DNA from: Bacteroidota bacterium
GTDB taxonomy: Bacteria > Bacteroidota > Bacteroidia > Sphingobacteriales > Sphingobacteriaceae
DNA: 64,000 nucleotides
Direction of reading: 5' to 3'
NCBI GenBank assembly: GCA_026224775.1
Contig: JAMFRP010000006.1
Coordinates: forward strand, 124,001-188,000
Shown here: piece after piece, positions 62,469 to 64,000 of the stretch
Layout of the letters: each line of letters starts with the position of its first letter
Numbering within the stretch: the stretch's first letter is position 1
The notes under the pieces: model-generated
Told to the model about the DNA's origin: nothing
Database searches by the model: none
Seen by the model: only the letters and a program-made list of their open reading frames with translations
Program-made: the position numbers and the translations under genes

Positions 62469-63865
62469 TAAAATATTTTTTCGGGGTTTAAGATATTGTT
62501 TTTATCGAACACTTGCTTTATGCCTTTCCATAAAGCGAAATGCACATCGGTATATTTTATCAGCATAAATTCCTTTTGAACGAGGCCGATGCCGTGTTCG
62601 CCTGAAATAGTACCACCTAAAGATACAGTTAATTCAAAAATTTCACGGATGCCTTTATCCAATTCATTGGCCCAATCATCATCGCTCATGCTTCCCTTTA
62701 CTATATTTAAGTGCAGATTGCCATCCCCTGCATGGCCAAAGCAAACAGAATCAAAGCCGAACTTATCACCTATTTGCTTAATACCCTTTATCAATGCAGG
62801 TAATTCGGCGCGGGGAACTACCATATCTTCTTTTTTGTAAACGGAATTTATCTTAACTGATTCGCCTATGGTGCGCCTGATCTTCCATAGATTGTTTTTT
62901 TGCGCTGTGGTGTCTGCAAATAACACATCCTTGCAGCCAATTTTTTCCAATACCAGGTTTATCTTTTCGCATTCGGAAAATATCACATTCTTGTCGGTTC
63001 CATCTACTTCAATCAGCAGGAAGGCATTATCCCCATCCTTCAAATCGAATACTATGTTACTGTATTCAATCACCCATTCAATACATTTACGCTCCATATA
63101 CTCCACAGCAGATGGCACTACACCCGCCATAAATATTTCTGCTACGGCGGCGCAGGCGCTTTCGTTGGTAGGGAATGGCGCCAGCATTAAAACATCGGCT
63201 TGGGGATGCGGGATAAGTTTGGTAACGATTTTTGTAACGATGCCCAATGTACCTTCGGAACCGATCATCAGTTGGGTTAAGTTATAGCCGGAAGCATATT
63301 TTAGGGTATTTGCGCCCGTCCAGATGATGTCGCCGGAAGGCAAAACAACCTCCAGGTTCAAAATATACTCGCGGATAGTACCATATTTAACCACCCTTGG
63401 GCCGCCTGAACCATGAGCCACATTGCCGCCGATAAAGCAACTGCCCTTACTCGCCGGGTCGACAGGGTAATATAAACCCTTTTCGGCAACCGCATCCATA
63501 AATACTTCGGTAATTACGCCGGGCTCAACAGTAGCTTGCAGGTTTCGCTCATCGATGTTTAGGATCTGATTAAAGCGCTCCATCGAGATCAGCAAACCAC
63601 CCAAAACGGATAACGCGCCGCCGCTTAAGCCTGTGCCTGCACCTCTCGGTGTAACGGGAATCAGATATTGATTACATAGTATTAAGAGTTGAGAAATTTC
63701 AGCGGTAGAACGTGGTTTTACAACTACTTCGGGATAATAGCTGAGGTCTTCTGTTTCATCGTGGCTATATTTCTCCAAATCATCGTGATTGGTAATAACC
63801 GCATCGCTACCCACAATAGCGGTAATTTTTTGGAGAATATCGGCTGTTATTTTATGATAAGCCAT
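62468..63865 (-). CDS. FAD-linked (GlcD-type) 2-hydroxyacid oxidase/dehydrogenase
   Basis: 465 residues. N-terminal FAD_binding_4 domain with PVTPRGAGTGLSGGALSVLG and the SKGSCFIGGNVAHGSGGPR segment, then a FAD-oxidase C-terminal domain with CFGHAGDGNLHLNI and SGEHGIGLVQKEFM. This is the layout of the glycolate oxidase subunit GlcD and D-lactate dehydrogenases. No GlcE or GlcF partners lie beside it, so the substrate (glycolate, D-lactate or another 2-hydroxyacid) is open. Confidence 0.93.
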   Translation of the reverse strand: MAYHKITADILQKITAIVGSDAVITNHDDLEKYSHDETEDLSYYPEVVVKPRSTAEISQLLILCNQYLIPVTPRGAGTGLSGGALSVLGGLLISMERFNQILNIDERNLQATVEPGVITEVFMDAVAEKGLYYPVDPASKGSCFIGGNVAHGSGGPRVVKYGTIREYILNLEVVLPSGDIIWTGANTLKYASGYNLTQLMIGSEGTLGIVTKIVTKLIPHPQADVLMLAPFPTNESACAAVAEIFMAGVVPSAVEYMERKCIEWVIEYSNIVFDLKDGDNAFLLIEVDGTDKNVIFSECEKINLVLEKIGCKDVLFADTTAQKNNLWKIRRTIGESVKINSVYKKEDMVVPRAELPALIKGIKQIGDKFGFDSVCFGHAGDGNLHLNIVKGSMSDDDWANELDKGIREIFELTVSLGGTISGEHGIGLVQKEFMLIKYTDVHFALWKGIKQVFDKNNILNPEKIF

Positions 63866-63882
63866 GAGTGTAAGATTCTATA

Positions 63883-64000
63883 TCAACCTAAAATAACCAC
63901 GCTGGAGTGGCCAACTTTTCCTTTTAGCGGGGGATTTATTTTTTGTACTGATACCCTGCTATTTTTTACAAACGGATATTTTTGTTTGATGGTATCGGCA
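63883..64000 (-). CDS. folB: Dihydroneopterin aldolase, C-terminal part (partial)
   Basis: The frame on the minus strand is open from the window edge to a TGA at 63883, giving about 39 C-terminal residues. Their pattern (ADTIKQKYPFVKNSRVSVQK then NPPLKGKVGHSSVVI) fits the end of FolB: a helix, a strand ending in a lysine, then the conserved NPP-G segment. FolB converts 7,8-dihydroneopterin to 6-hydroxymethyl-dihydropterin in folate synthesis. Only 39 residues can be judged, so identification is good but not final. It lies 17 bases upstream of the oxidase gene on the same strand. Confidence 0.7.
   Translation of the reverse strand, partial: ADTIKQKYPFVKNSRVSVQKINPPLKGKVGHSSVVILG

Noticed and set aside
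1-64000. tRNA, rRNA, CRISPR array, prophage or IS element
   Set aside because: No cloverleaf, rRNA segment, regularly spaced direct repeats, integrase, transposase or phage structural gene was seen on reading both strands.

Overview
The window looks like chromosomal DNA from a member of the Bacteroidota, most likely family Sphingobacteriaceae (Mucilaginibacter/Pedobacter-like). The evidence is a moderately AT-rich composition, type IX secretion system (T9SS) associated proteins (a CHU_C-type gliding-motility C-terminal domain, a PorP/SprF protein and a PorE-like OmpA protein), HAE1-type RND pumps with lipoprotein adaptors, promoters of the TAnnTTTG type and few Shine-Dalgarno sequences. The genus is inference; no rRNA or tRNA gene was seen. 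No prophage, IS element, CRISPR array or other obvious island was recognised. Most of the window is ordinary core or semi-core chromosome.

Layout. 1-5.3 kb: the end of a thioredoxin-reductase-like gene, then a minus-strand run of an MFS transporter, two GNAT acetyltransferases around a MarR regulator, and an SDR-AraC pair. 5.4-8.7 kb: a secreted GH9 glycoside hydrolase, a protein with a DisA-type diadenylate cyclase (DAC) domain behind an N-terminal sensor-like region, and a 50-residue lipoprotein. 8.8-18.1 kb: an efflux operon (outer-membrane channel, adaptor, and two tandem paralogous RND permeases). 18.5-25.0 kb: signalling and envelope genes, namely a GAF histidine kinase, a DUF3175-like gene broken by a one-base frameshift, small envelope proteins, a family 2 glycosyltransferase, an Hpt protein, a single-domain response regulator, and a sugar transferase fused to a degenerate receiver domain and carrying a four-cysteine insertion. 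25-31.5 kb: a Y-family DNA polymerase, lepA, folD, an ABM-domain protein, a Rieske protein, a lipoprotein and queE. 31.5-42.3 kb: the PorE-like protein, an XRE regulator, a DinB-superfamily protein, an SpmA/SpmB-type membrane protein, a 1,734-residue PKD/CHU_C adhesin, PorP/SprF and a small membrane protein. 42.7-49.4 kb: a second efflux operon (TetR, channel, adaptor, RND) with a readable promoter/operator. 49.5-64 kb: housekeeping genes purB, nifU-like, IMPase-GtrA-lgt-mtaB, TM2/SHOCT, ubiX, ppx-ppk1, yajQ, hsp20, a thioesterase, mgtC, a glcD-like oxidase and the end of folB.

How genes work together. The two efflux operons each encode a complete tripartite pump. Hpt, response regulator and pseudo-receiver sugar transferase sit side by side and suggest a phosphorelay acting on exopolysaccharide or glycan initiation. 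The large CHU_C protein and its overlapping PorP/SprF partner form a T9SS substrate/anchor pair, and the PorE-like protein nearby could link that machinery to peptidoglycan. Ppk1 and Ppx make and degrade polyphosphate. Several regulatory sites can be read: a 40-bp perfect palindrome before the GNAT-marR pair, 16-bp direct repeats 22 bp apart before the SDR-araC pair, and an exact TTTG-N19-TAnnTTTG promoter flanked by inverted repeats before tetR. At least three kinds of inverted-repeat element occupy gaps between housekeeping genes. Several CDS starts were moved from upstream TTG codons to ATG codons where the sequence favoured it.
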